Source: Desulfobacteraceae bacterium
GTDB taxonomy: Bacteria; Desulfobacterota; Desulfobacteria; Desulfobacterales; Desulfosalsimonadaceae
Length of the DNA stretch: 5,945 nt
Assembly (NCBI GenBank): GCA_011389605.1
Contig: JAABTZ010000216.1
Coordinates: forward strand, 1 to 5,945
Reading direction: 5' to 3'
Shown: positions 1 through 5,261 of the stretch, piece by piece
How positions within the stretch are numbered: position 1 is the stretch's first letter
Layout of the letters: the number at the start of each line of letters is the position of its first letter
Position numbers and translations under genes: made by a program
The notes under the pieces: model-generated
What the model was told of the DNA's origin: nothing
Database searches by the model: none
What the model saw: the letters and a program-made list of their open reading frames with translations, nothing else

Positions 1-1440
1 CGGCATAAACAATATTACAGTATCTACCAGAAAATGATGTCCCAGGGTCTTGAGTTCGAGGAGGTCTATGACATTATAGCTTTTCGCATTATCGTGGGAA
101 ACGTGGCCCAATGCTATGCGGCCCTGGGCCAGATCCACTCCCGGTGGAAACCGATTCCCACAAAGTTCAAGGACTATATCGCCGTGCCCAAGCCGAATAT
201 GTACCAGTCCCTGCACACCACGGTTATCGGCCCTTACGGGGAACGAATGGAGATCCAGATCAGATCCGAGGAAATGGATCATGTGGCCAATTTCGGCATA
301 GCCGCCCACTGGAGCTACAAGGAAGGAAAAACCCAGGAAGACATCAACACCAAAAACACCTTTGCCTGGATTCACAATCTTGTGGAAAACCAGAAGAACT
401 TCGGCAATCCGGAAGAGTTTCTGGAAAACGTCCGCATTGATCTGTTTCCGGAGGAAGTGTTTGTTTTTACTCCCACAGGTGATGTGCGCTCGCTTCCCAA
501 GGGGGCCACTCCGGTTGATTTTGCCTACATGATCCACACTGAAGTCGGCAATGAATGCACCGGGGCCAGGGTAAACGGCCGTCTGATACCCCTGCAGTAT
601 GAATTAAAAACCGGAGACATTGTTGAAATCCTTACAACCAAGGGACATCAGCCAAGCAAAGACTGGCTTAATTTCGTTAAAACAGTCAAGGCAAAATCCC
701 GGATACGCCACTGGATAAGAAAACAGGAACAGGAAAGAAGTCTTTCGCTGGGCCGGGAGCTTTGCGAAAAGGCATTCCGCAAACACAAGCTCAACTTCTC
801 AGCCCTTGTGCACACCCCGGAAATGGCGAAAGTCGCCGAGGCATTCAATTTCAAGACCACCGAAGACCTGATTGCAAATGTGGGAATCGGAAAAATCACG
901 CCGCTTCAAATCATCGGCAGGCTTGATCCCCGGTTCAAGGAGAAGAAGGAATCAAGCCTCATTGACAAAATCATGGGGCCAAAGGACCGCAAGCGCAAAG
1001 AAAAAACAGAAGGTGTGGCGGTCCACGGCTTAGACGACATCCTTATCAGATTTGCTAAATGCTGCCAGCCGGTTCCGGGAGACCCCATCACCGGATATAT
1101 CACCCATGGATCCGGGGTTACAATCCACCGGAGCGGGTGCGTAAATGCACTTAAACTAAATCCGGACCGCCAGATAGATGTTGAGTGGAAAACAAAGGAA
1201 AGCAGCGAGTTCCCGGTCTCCTTGAGAGTCACCGGATCCGACCGCATCGGGCTGCTGGCCGAAATCTCCACTGAAATAAGCAAAGCGGCCGCCAATATAC
1301 ATGACGTCCGCCTTGAGAACCGGGGGAACAATACTATTCACGGAGAATTCACCATCATGGTCCACGGCCTGGATCATTTGGATAATGTCATGTCCAGGTT
1401 AAGAAAAATCCCCGCCATACAAGAAGTTAAACGGCTTTAA
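1..1440 (+). CDS. relA/spoT: RelA/SpoT-type (p)ppGpp synthetase/hydrolase, 5'-truncated by window edge
   Basis: This is the C-terminal 479 residues of a long RelA/SpoT homolog, which transfers pyrophosphate from ATP to GDP/GTP to make the stringent-response alarmone. The reading frame is open from base 1; the first ATG at 34 is internal, because the preceding residues (RHKQYYSIYQKM) already belong to the synthetase ATP-binding loop. Visible domains: rest of the synthetase (1 to about 105), with D24 in YDIIAFR and E84 in MEIQIR as the likely catalytic/metal residues and Y68 in NMYQSLHTT as the likely guanine-stacking Tyr; TGS (about 151-210); helical region; zinc-finger-like CC...H..SGC (C354, C355, H376, C380); C-terminal ACT (about 403-478). 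The stretch KFKD (55-58) is the basic form of the RXKD motif of bifunctional enzymes, not the acidic EXDD of E. coli RelA, so hydrolase activity is likely. The HD hydrolase domain itself lies outside the window. N97 in ANFGIAAHW replaces the usual Glu. It converges with rpmB 27 bp downstream. Confidence 0.96.
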   Translation, partial: RHKQYYSIYQKMMSQGLEFEEVYDIIAFRIIVGNVAQCYAALGQIHSRWKPIPTKFKDYIAVPKPNMYQSLHTTVIGPYGERMEIQIRSEEMDHVANFGIAAHWSYKEGKTQEDINTKNTFAWIHNLVENQKNFGNPEEFLENVRIDLFPEEVFVFTPTGDVRSLPKGATPVDFAYMIHTEVGNECTGARVNGRLIPLQYELKTGDIVEILTTKGHQPSKDWLNFVKTVKAKSRIRHWIRKQEQERSLSLGRELCEKAFRKHKLNFSALVHTPEMAKVAEAFNFKTTEDLIANVGIGKITPLQIIGRLDPRFKEKKESSLIDKIMGPKDRKRKEKTEGVAVHGLDDILIRFAKCCQPVPGDPITGYITHGSGVTIHRSGCVNALKLNPDRQIDVEWKTKESSEFPVSLRVTGSDRIGLLAEISTEISKAAANIHDVRLENRGNNTIHGEFTIMVHGLDHLDNVMSRLRKIPAIQEVKRL

Positions 1441-1444
1441 ACAA

Positions 1445-1493
1445 CCGGCAGCCGGCTGACACAAGTCTTACGGGGCTTTAACTACCAGCCCCG
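1445..1493. terminator. Convergent gene-end hairpins between relA/spoT and rpmB
   Basis: Two inverted repeats lie between and over the facing gene ends. The first is a perfect 10-bp palindrome, CAGCCGGCTG, at 1449-1458, overlapping a CCGGC-A-GCCGG repeat at 1445-1455. The second is a 7-bp stem, CGGGGCT (1471-1477) with AGCCCCG (1487-1493) and a 9-nt loop, which includes the last codons of rpmB. Neither is followed by a good T-run on either strand, so this is not a textbook intrinsic terminator. It may still mark 3' ends or protect them for both transcripts. Function is inferred from position only. Confidence 0.3.
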
Positions 1494-1659
1494 ATTTGAT
1501 GCAGTTTGTGCATACGGTCATTTTCTTGACCCCGCCCTGGTGCATGGCACGAACGTGCTGCAGGTTGGGGTAAAACCGCCGCTTTGTTACATTATGTGCA
1601 TGGCTGACATTGCTGCCTACCATAGGTCTTTTTCCGCAGATATCGCAAATCCTGGACAT
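1468..1659 (-). CDS. rpmB: 50S ribosomal protein L28, zinc-binding form
   Basis: A 63-residue protein matching bacterial L28 along its whole length: N-terminal CDICGKRP, the central SHAHNVTKRRFYPNLQ core, and C-terminal CTNCIKSG. L28 is a basic protein of the large ribosomal subunit. The CxxC pairs at C5/C8 and in CTNC make this the zinc-ribbon (C+) version rather than the cysteine-free version of E. coli. The start is supported by AAGGAG at 1669-1674, 9 nt upstream of the ATG, and by L28 proteins normally beginning MSR/MSK. It stands as a single gene with a predicted promoter in the 179-bp gap after bamD, and ends 27 bp from the convergent relA/spoT stop. There is no rpmG (L33) next to it, unlike the common rpmB-rpmG pair. 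Confidence 0.97.
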   Translation of the reverse strand: MSRICDICGKRPMVGSNVSHAHNVTKRRFYPNLQHVRAMHQGGVKKMTVCTNCIKSGLVVKAP

Positions 1660-1708
1660 TTCTCAAATCTCCTTCACACAATCAGGATAGGGGGTTACAT
1701 AAAAACAA

Positions 1709-1739
1709 ATTATATGCCGCAAATTTTTGAATTTGTAAA
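1709..1739 (-). promoter_or_regulatory. Predicted sigma70-type promoter of rpmB
   Basis: On the minus strand there is a perfect TATAAT (-10, 1709-1714) preceded after 19 nt by TTTACA (-35, 1734-1739; 5 of 6 consensus bases). The spacer is slightly long. Transcription would begin near 1702, giving a leader of about 43 nt that includes the AAGGAG ribosome binding site. A run of seven A residues on the same strand (1744-1750) sits just upstream of the -35, where an UP element would lie, which would fit a strong ribosomal-protein promoter. This is a motif prediction only. Confidence 0.55.
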
Positions 1740-1758
1740 GATGTTTTTTTCAACATCT
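1739..1758. repeat. 7-bp inverted repeat abutting the rpmB -35 box
   Basis: AGATGTT at 1739-1745 and AACATCT at 1752-1758 are perfect reverse complements with a 6-nt T-rich loop. The repeat touches the predicted -35 hexamer of rpmB and encloses its upstream A-tract. It could be a regulator-binding site. An intrinsic terminator is less likely, because the T-run is inside the loop and not after the stem. Confidence 0.4.
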
Positions 1759-1796
1759 CCTGACAGGCAAAACAAAAGCCCTTATTTGCGGACCCC

Positions 1797-1847
1797 TTTA
1801 ATTAAACCTGAACTAAGCGTTTCAAAACTTTGAAGCCCTTAGTTCAG
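1797..1847 (-). terminator. Probable terminator hairpin at the bamD 3' end
   Basis: An 11-bp perfect inverted repeat, CCTGAACTAAG (1807-1817) with CTTAGTTCAGG (1837/1838-1847), encloses a second repeat, TTCAAA (1821-1826) with TTTGAA (1829-1834), so the 41 nt can fold into one long stem with a small internal bulge. The bamD stop codon lies in the stem. On the minus strand the stem is followed by the T-rich TTTAATT; on the plus strand it is followed by TCAATGGG, so it points in the direction of bamD transcription. The T-tract is broken by two A residues, so termination may be incomplete, but the separate rpmB promoter downstream supports an end here. Confidence 0.55.
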
Positions 1848-2603
1848 GTCAATGGGAGGAAGCTGCATCCAGCCATCACCTTTGCGGCTCTCCGCATGAC
1901 CGTCATCAGGCAGCATATTTTGGCACTGCTCAATATATGTTTCAGCCTTGTCGGAATATTCGTCCACACCAGGATATCGAGCCACAACGGTCTCAAAACG
2001 GTTTTTGGCTGCCTTGTAATGTCCGGACTTAAAATAAAAGCGGGCCACGTAAAACTCGTGGCCGGCAAGGTTTCTGCGGCAGTCTGCGATCTTTTCCCCG
2101 GCTTTTTCTGCCCACTGGCTGTCGGGAAACCTTGCCTGAAGCCTAAGAAAAGCTTCCATGGCATTGCGGGTGGGTACCTGGGTGCGATCAATGGTTTCCA
2201 TGCGCTCGTAATGGCACATTCCCATCTGGTAAATCACGTAAGGGATTTGCGAATCGCTTGGATGCAATTGTTCATACTGTTCATAGGCCACAAGGGCCTG
2301 TTCGTATTGCTCAAGATGAAAATGGGCATCGGCAATCCGCAGCTTGGCCTCCTTGGCGTGCTGGCTGTAGGGATACCAGTCCCTGAGGCGTTCATAAGAC
2401 TTTAGCGCCTTGTCATACTTGCCGGCCTCAAAAAAAGACTTGCCCTCCACGGCAAGCTCCGCTGCGGTCCTTTCATCCTGTTTGCCCCCAAAAAAGCCCG
2501 CACATCCCGCTGAGCCAAGGACCAAAACGAGAACCATCATAAAAAAACCTGCCCTTAAACAGTTCTGTCTGTTGCAGGCTCGTTTCTTTCCATTGAACCA
2601 CAT
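1839..2603 (-). CDS. bamD: Outer membrane assembly lipoprotein BamD (YfiO family)
   Basis: A 254-residue lipoprotein, close to the usual family length of about 245. BamD is the essential lipoprotein partner of BamA in the BAM complex that inserts beta-barrel proteins into the outer membrane, and it sits on the periplasmic face. Visible features: a basic N-terminus (KKR, residues 6-8; R17), a hydrophobic stretch (19-29), and a lipobox-like GSAGC with lipidated Cys34; Ser at -3 is less usual than Leu. Tetratricopeptide-type helix pairs follow, about 46-79 (AAELAVEGKSFFEAGKYDKA), 83-116, 120-160 and 163-211. The segment HEFYVARFYFKSGHYKAA (182-199) is characteristic of the BamD/YfiO family. The start ATG has only a weak upstream GGA (2613-2615), but a later Met22 start would lose the basic n-region. 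It follows trxA after 28 bp and probably shares its transcript. A general TPR lipoprotein such as CpoB is the main alternative, but it is less likely. Confidence 0.9.
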   Translation of the reverse strand: MWFNGKKRACNRQNCLRAGFFMMVLVLVLGSAGCAGFFGGKQDERTAAELAVEGKSFFEAGKYDKALKSYERLRDWYPYSQHAKEAKLRIADAHFHLEQYEQALVAYEQYEQLHPSDSQIPYVIYQMGMCHYERMETIDRTQVPTRNAMEAFLRLQARFPDSQWAEKAGEKIADCRRNLAGHEFYVARFYFKSGHYKAAKNRFETVVARYPGVDEYSDKAETYIEQCQNMLPDDGHAESRKGDGWMQLPPIDLN

Positions 2604-2631
2604 TTTTTTAATTCCGTTTTATTCCCTTAGC

Positions 2632-2958
2632 CTAAAGGATGCCGTTTATGGCATCTTCCAGCTTTGCCTTCTGAACCATTCCTACAATCTGTTCCACGTT
2701 TTTACCGTCCTTGAACAAAATCAGCGTTGGAATGGCGCGAATACCAAAACTGCTTGGAGTGGCGGGATTATCGTCAACATTGCATTTAAGAAATTTGAGC
2801 CTGCCTTCGTACTCCTTGCTAAGCTCCTCGACTACAGGCCCTATGGCCTTGCAGGGCCCGCACCACGGTGCCCAGAAATCCACCAGAACCGGTATGTCCG
2901 AATTTAAAACTTCCTGTTCAAATGTGCTGTCACTGACTTCCTTAACGCCTTCTGCCAT
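2632..2958 (-). CDS. trxA: Thioredoxin
   Basis: A 108-residue single-domain thioredoxin, the standard length. It is a cytoplasmic dithiol protein that reduces disulfides in other proteins and is itself recycled by thioredoxin reductase, which is not in this window. The active site WCGPCK (W32-K37, C33 and C36) is in the canonical place, with the buried Asp27 in VDFWAPW and the cis-proline P77 in IPTLILFKDGK. An extra cysteine, C59, lies in FLKCNVDDN. The start is supported by a strong purine-rich AAGGAAGG at 2966-2973, 7 nt upstream. The stop is TAG. It is the first gene of a leftward trxA-bamD unit and is divergent from hisI. The intact CGPC motif favours a cytoplasmic TrxA over a periplasmic thioredoxin-like protein, and there is no signal peptide. 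Confidence 0.97.
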   Translation of the reverse strand: MAEGVKEVSDSTFEQEVLNSDIPVLVDFWAPWCGPCKAIGPVVEELSKEYEGRLKFLKCNVDDNPATPSSFGIRAIPTLILFKDGKNVEQIVGMVQKAKLEDAINGIL

Positions 2959-3070
2959 TTTTCTTCCTTCCTTAAAAAAAATTCTTGTTTGCGGGCTTTT
3001 GCCTGACCGACTGCCGAATCAACCCGGCGCCGGTCGATTACAATCTGCAAATAATAGCCGCAGGATTTTA

Positions 3071-3100
3071 GCTCTACTACATGCATATCTTTTATGTCAA
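3071..3100 (-). promoter_or_regulatory. Candidate promoter for trxA-bamD
   Basis: A perfect -35 hexamer TTGACA reads on the minus strand at 3095-3100. The -10 is unclear: TAGAGC (3071-3076, 18-nt spacer) and TAGTAG (3074-3079, 15-nt spacer) each match only 3 of 6 bases, while the better TAAAAT at 3065-3070 is too far away (24 nt). The leader to the trxA ATG would be a little over 100 nt. The position is likely right but the exact boxes are uncertain. Confidence 0.35.
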
Positions 3101-3183
3101 GATAAGCATTACGGCATTTTTTTCAAAAAAAATTTGCCGGCACAGACTTTTGAGCCGAAATTGCTGATAATGACAGAAAATCA

Positions 3184-3213
3184 TTGACTCCGTTGAGTTT
3201 AACGATTAATAAT
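3184..3213 (+). promoter_or_regulatory. Candidate promoter for hisI-hisG-engB-era
   Basis: TTGACT (3184-3189; 5 of 6 to the -35 consensus) is followed after 18 nt by AATAAT (3208-3213; 5 of 6 to the -10 consensus). Transcription would start near 3220, leaving a leader of about 160 nt before hisI. Other AT-rich -10-like hexamers occur nearby (GATAAT 3226-3231, TAAAAT 3236-3241), so the start point is not fixed by sequence alone. Confidence 0.4.
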
Positions 3214-3263
3214 TAAAGGTTATATGATAATGGGATAAAATAAAACAATCTTTATTTCGCATT

Positions 3264-3310
3264 GCAGAAGAAAAGTCTGCGGGCGTCATTTAAGCGATGT
3301 CTGCAGACAT
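3264..3310 (+). repeat. Overlapping inverted repeats built on GTCTGC/GCAGAC in the hisI leader
   Basis: GCAGA (3264-3268) can pair with TCTGC (3276-3280). Downstream, 3297-3310 is a perfect 14-bp palindrome (ATGTCTGCAGACAT). The element GTCTGC at 3275-3280 can instead pair with GCAGAC at 3303-3308, so the leader RNA has mutually exclusive pairings. At DNA level the 14-bp palindrome is a plausible dimeric-repressor site. Both readings are inference; only the symmetry is seen. Confidence 0.45.
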
Positions 3311-3321
3311 TATTTTTCTGG

Positions 3322-3340
3322 TCCCCGTCAGGGGATTTTT
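3322..3340 (+). terminator. Attenuator-like hairpin with T-tract in the hisI leader
   Basis: TCCCC (3322-3326), GTCA loop, GGGGA (3331-3335), then TTTTT (3336-3340) and, after AAACG, a further run of seven T residues. One or two G-U pairs could extend the stem outward. This is the layout of a short intrinsic terminator on the plus strand, ending 43 nt before the hisI ATG and with no plus-strand gene behind it to terminate. It is therefore either a transcription attenuator for the his/engB/era unit or the 3' end of a small leader RNA of roughly 120 nt. The stem is short (5 GC-rich pairs), so efficiency is uncertain. Confidence 0.45.
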
Positions 3341-3369
3341 AAACGTTTTTTTAATTTTCAGCAAATACC

Positions 3370-3382
3370 GGGAACACAGGGA
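3370..3382 (+). promoter_or_regulatory. Ribosome binding site deciding the hisI start
   Basis: Purine-rich GGGAA (3370-3374, 9 nt before the ATG at 3384) and AGGGA (3378-3382, very close to the ATG) precede the internal ATG. The upstream in-frame ATG at 3297 is preceded by CATTTAAGCG, with no Shine-Dalgarno match. This favours 3384 as the true start. Confidence 0.5.
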
Positions 3383-3383
3383 A

Positions 3384-3761
3384 ATGGTTGAACTAAACTT
3401 TGCAAAAGGAAACGGGCTTCTGCCGGTCATTGCACAGGATGCGCAAAGCGGCGAAGTGCTGATGCTGGCCTACATGAATGAGGCTGCATGGCAAAATACT
3501 CTTAAAACAGGAACGGCAACATATTTCAGCCGCTCGCGCAACAAGCTTTGGGTCAAGGGCGAAACCTCGGGCCACACCCAGGAGGTCAAAGAAATCCGAT
3601 TTGACTGCGATGCCGATACCATACTGCTTAAAGTCACCCAGCTGGGCGGCGCGGCATGCCACAAGGGCTACAAATCCTGTTTTTACCGGAAAGTGGAAAA
3701 CAACCAGGCAATAATTACAGAACAAAAGGTGTTTGATACAGACGAGGTGTATAAAAAATGA
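3384..3761 (+). CDS. hisI: Phosphoribosyl-AMP cyclohydrolase
   Basis: HisI opens the adenine ring of phosphoribosyl-AMP, an early step of histidine synthesis, in the cytoplasm. From the chosen ATG it is 125 residues, a normal single-domain length. Diagnostic motifs: YFSRSRNKLWVKGETSGH (residues 47-64), the metal-binding FDCDADT with D74, D76 and D78, and the zinc cysteines C75, C92 (ACHKG) and C99 (SCFYR). There is no fused HisE pyrophosphohydrolase domain, so hisE must be elsewhere. An in-frame ATG at 3297 would add 29 mostly hydrophobic residues (DIIFLVPV...FLNVFLIF), but it has no Shine-Dalgarno site, runs through a palindrome and a terminator-like hairpin, and precedes the point where the family's homology begins; I reject it. 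The stop overlaps the hisG start (ATGA), indicating translational coupling. Confidence 0.95.
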   Translation: MVELNFAKGNGLLPVIAQDAQSGEVLMLAYMNEAAWQNTLKTGTATYFSRSRNKLWVKGETSGHTQEVKEIRFDCDADTILLKVTQLGGAACHKGYKSCFYRKVENNQAIITEQKVFDTDEVYKK

Positions 3762-4633
3762 CGGAAAAATTAAAACTCGGCATTCCCAAGGGAAGCCTTC
3801 AGAAATCCACCATCGAACTTTTCCGCCGCTCCGGGTGGAAAATCAATGTAAACGGCAGAAGCTATTTTCCTGACGTCAATGACCGGGAAATGGACTGCAC
3901 CCTCTGCCGCGCACAGGAAATGTCTGTATACGTTGAATCCGGCACCCTGGATGCGGGCCTGACCGGCAAGGACTGGATTGCGGAAAACAACTCGGATGTC
4001 CATGTGGTATCCGATCTGGTTTACTCCAAGGCAAGTGCCAGGCCCGCACGCTGGGTGGTGGCCGTGGCCAGCGACTCCCGGATTAAAAAAATCGAGGACC
4101 TGGCCGGAAAAAAAGTTGCCACGGAACTGATGAGATACACCCGGCGTTATTTCGCCGAAAAAAATATTGACGTCAGTATTGAATATTCCTGGGGAGCCAC
4201 TGAAGGCAAGGTGGTTTCAGGCCTGGCAGATGCCATCGTGGAAATAACAGAGACAGAAAGCACCATCCGGGCCCACGGGCTGCGGGTCATCCACGAAATG
4301 ATGCAGACCAACACCCAGCTTATTGCCAATCACGAGGCATGGAAAAATCCTGAAAAACGCAAAAAAATCCAGCAGGTAGCCCTTTTGCTCAAAGGTGCTC
4401 TGGCCGCGGAAAAAATGGTGGGTCTTAAAATGAACTCGCCTGAGGCAAAACTTGACAAAATTGTTTCCCTGCTTCCGAGCTTAAATGCACCTACCATTGC
4501 CAGGCTTTATCAAAGCGCCTGGTACTCCGTGGAAACCGTTGTCAGCTCTGATACGGTCCGGGACCTGATTCCGGTGCTTATGGAAAACGGGGCTGAAGGC
4601 ATTATTGAATATCCTTTAAACAAGGTAATCTGA
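3758..4633 (+). CDS. hisG: ATP phosphoribosyltransferase, long form (HisG-L)
   Basis: HisG condenses ATP with PRPP, the committed and feedback-controlled first step of histidine synthesis. At 291 residues it is the long form with a C-terminal regulatory ACT-like domain (about 215-291, KMVGLKMNSP...GIIEYPLNKVI), so it should not need the HisZ partner required by short HisG. N-terminal catalytic signatures are LGIPKGSLQ (7-15), the D-AGLTGKDW segment (65-73) and the PRPP-binding stretch SWGATEGKV...DAIVEITETEST (144-169). E167 stands where many homologs have Gly (ETGS/T), which may just be lineage variation. GAGGTG at 3744-3749 gives a ribosome binding site inside the hisI end, and the ATG overlaps the hisI stop. 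Histidine inhibition through the C-terminal domain is known for the family and inferred here. Confidence 0.97.
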   Translation: MTEKLKLGIPKGSLQKSTIELFRRSGWKINVNGRSYFPDVNDREMDCTLCRAQEMSVYVESGTLDAGLTGKDWIAENNSDVHVVSDLVYSKASARPARWVVAVASDSRIKKIEDLAGKKVATELMRYTRRYFAEKNIDVSIEYSWGATEGKVVSGLADAIVEITETESTIRAHGLRVIHEMMQTNTQLIANHEAWKNPEKRKKIQQVALLLKGALAAEKMVGLKMNSPEAKLDKIVSLLPSLNAPTIARLYQSAWYSVETVVSSDTVRDLIPVLMENGAEGIIEYPLNKVI

Positions 4634-4652
4634 TTAGCTTTGATTAAAAAAC

Positions 4653-5261
4653 ATGAAAATTACCTCCGCCACATTTGAAACCAGCGCCGTGCGCCCCAGC
4701 CAGTATCCGCCGGCTACCATGCCGGAAATCGCATTTGCCGGCCGATCAAACGTGGGTAAATCAAGCCTTATAAACACACTGCTCAACCGCCGGCGCCTGG
4801 TCAAAACCAGTTCCACGCCCGGAAAAACACGCCTGATCAATTTTTTTGCCATAAACAATGCCTTTTATTTCGTGGATCTGCCAGGTTACGGATATGCAAA
4901 GGTCTCCATGGAGGAACGCAAAAAATGGGGGCCCATGATCGAGGCATACCTGAGCTCCCGGCCCACTTTAAGGGGTGTGGCCCTTCTGCAGGATATCAGG
5001 CGCATGCCTGGCACAGAGGAAGTCGAACTGTTTGAATTTCTTGCAGACATGCGCCTGCCGATACTGGTGGTGCTGACCAAGGCAGACAAGCTTTCCAAAA
5101 ACAAACAGGCCGTCCAGGGGCGCCTTATTCGGCAGCAACTGCATTTAAAAGAAAACGAAGTAGTGCTTTTCTCCGCCAAAAACCGCCAGGGCGTCGATGC
5201 CCTGTGGGATATGATCCAAATACTGGTTTGTGCGGAATCAATGGATAACAAAGAATCATGA
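4653..5261 (+). CDS. engB: Ribosome-biogenesis GTPase EngB (YsxC/YihA)
   Basis: A 202-residue small GTPase of the TrmE-Era-EngA-YihA-Septin class, needed for late assembly of the 50S subunit. All G motifs are present: G1 GRSNVGKS (30-37), G2 TPGKT (55-59), G3 DLPG (75-78) followed by YGYAKV, G4 TKAD (142-145) and G5 SAK (174-176). LLQDIRRMPG (111-120) is also typical of EngB. The ATG gives the family's usual beginning (MKI.SA.F..SA..P.QYP). There is no clear Shine-Dalgarno site: the 19-bp gap after hisG is A/T-rich, so translation may rely on reinitiation from hisG or on the A-rich leader. Its stop overlaps the era start as ATGA. Placement next to his genes looks like operon packing rather than a shared pathway. 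Confidence 0.97.
   Translation: MKITSATFETSAVRPSQYPPATMPEIAFAGRSNVGKSSLINTLLNRRRLVKTSSTPGKTRLINFFAINNAFYFVDLPGYGYAKVSMEERKKWGPMIEAYLSSRPTLRGVALLQDIRRMPGTEEVELFEFLADMRLPILVVLTKADKLSKNKQAVQGRLIRQQLHLKENEVVLFSAKNRQGVDALWDMIQILVCAESMDNKES

Larger units (their letters stand above)
2959..3383. other. Divergent AT-rich intergenic region between trxA and hisI
   Basis: There is no convincing gene in these 425 bp. Short open frames here have no family resemblance and no good ribosome binding site. The left part is the trxA leader, with a perfect palindrome CCGGCGCCGG at 3024-3033 and flanking GACCG (3005-3009)/CGGTC (3031-3035) arms. The middle has A/T runs at 3117-3134 between GGCA and TTGCC, which can form an imperfect hairpin. 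The right part carries the predicted hisI promoter, the 14-bp palindrome at 3297-3310 and the terminator-like hairpin at 3322-3340. Confidence 0.8.

Noticed and set aside
906..1331. Minus-strand open frame of 141 codons inside relA/spoT
   Set aside because: It is antisense to conserved zinc-finger and ACT coding sequence; a shadow of the codon usage of the real gene.
1540..2405. Plus-strand open frames opposite rpmB and bamD
   Set aside because: They lie antisense to well-supported genes, resemble no family and have no convincing start signals.
2904..3086. Short minus-strand open frame upstream of and overlapping the trxA start
   Set aside because: It has no recognisable domain, uses a weak start and overlaps the trxA ribosome binding site and first codons.
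3117..3142. Intrinsic terminator at the A/T runs flanked by GGCA and TTGCC
   Set aside because: The A/T runs would form the stem itself, with only 3-4 GC-containing pairs and no gene ending nearby; more likely promoter-region AT richness.
3220..3383. Classic his attenuator with a His-rich leader peptide, or a T-box
   Set aside because: No run of CAC/CAT codons occurs in any short frame here, and I see no T-box consensus (such as the AGGGTGGNACCGCG type) before the hairpin.
3297..3383. Real N-terminal extension or membrane anchor of HisI
   Set aside because: No Shine-Dalgarno site, outside the family's usual N-terminus, and it overlaps palindromic and terminator-like elements.
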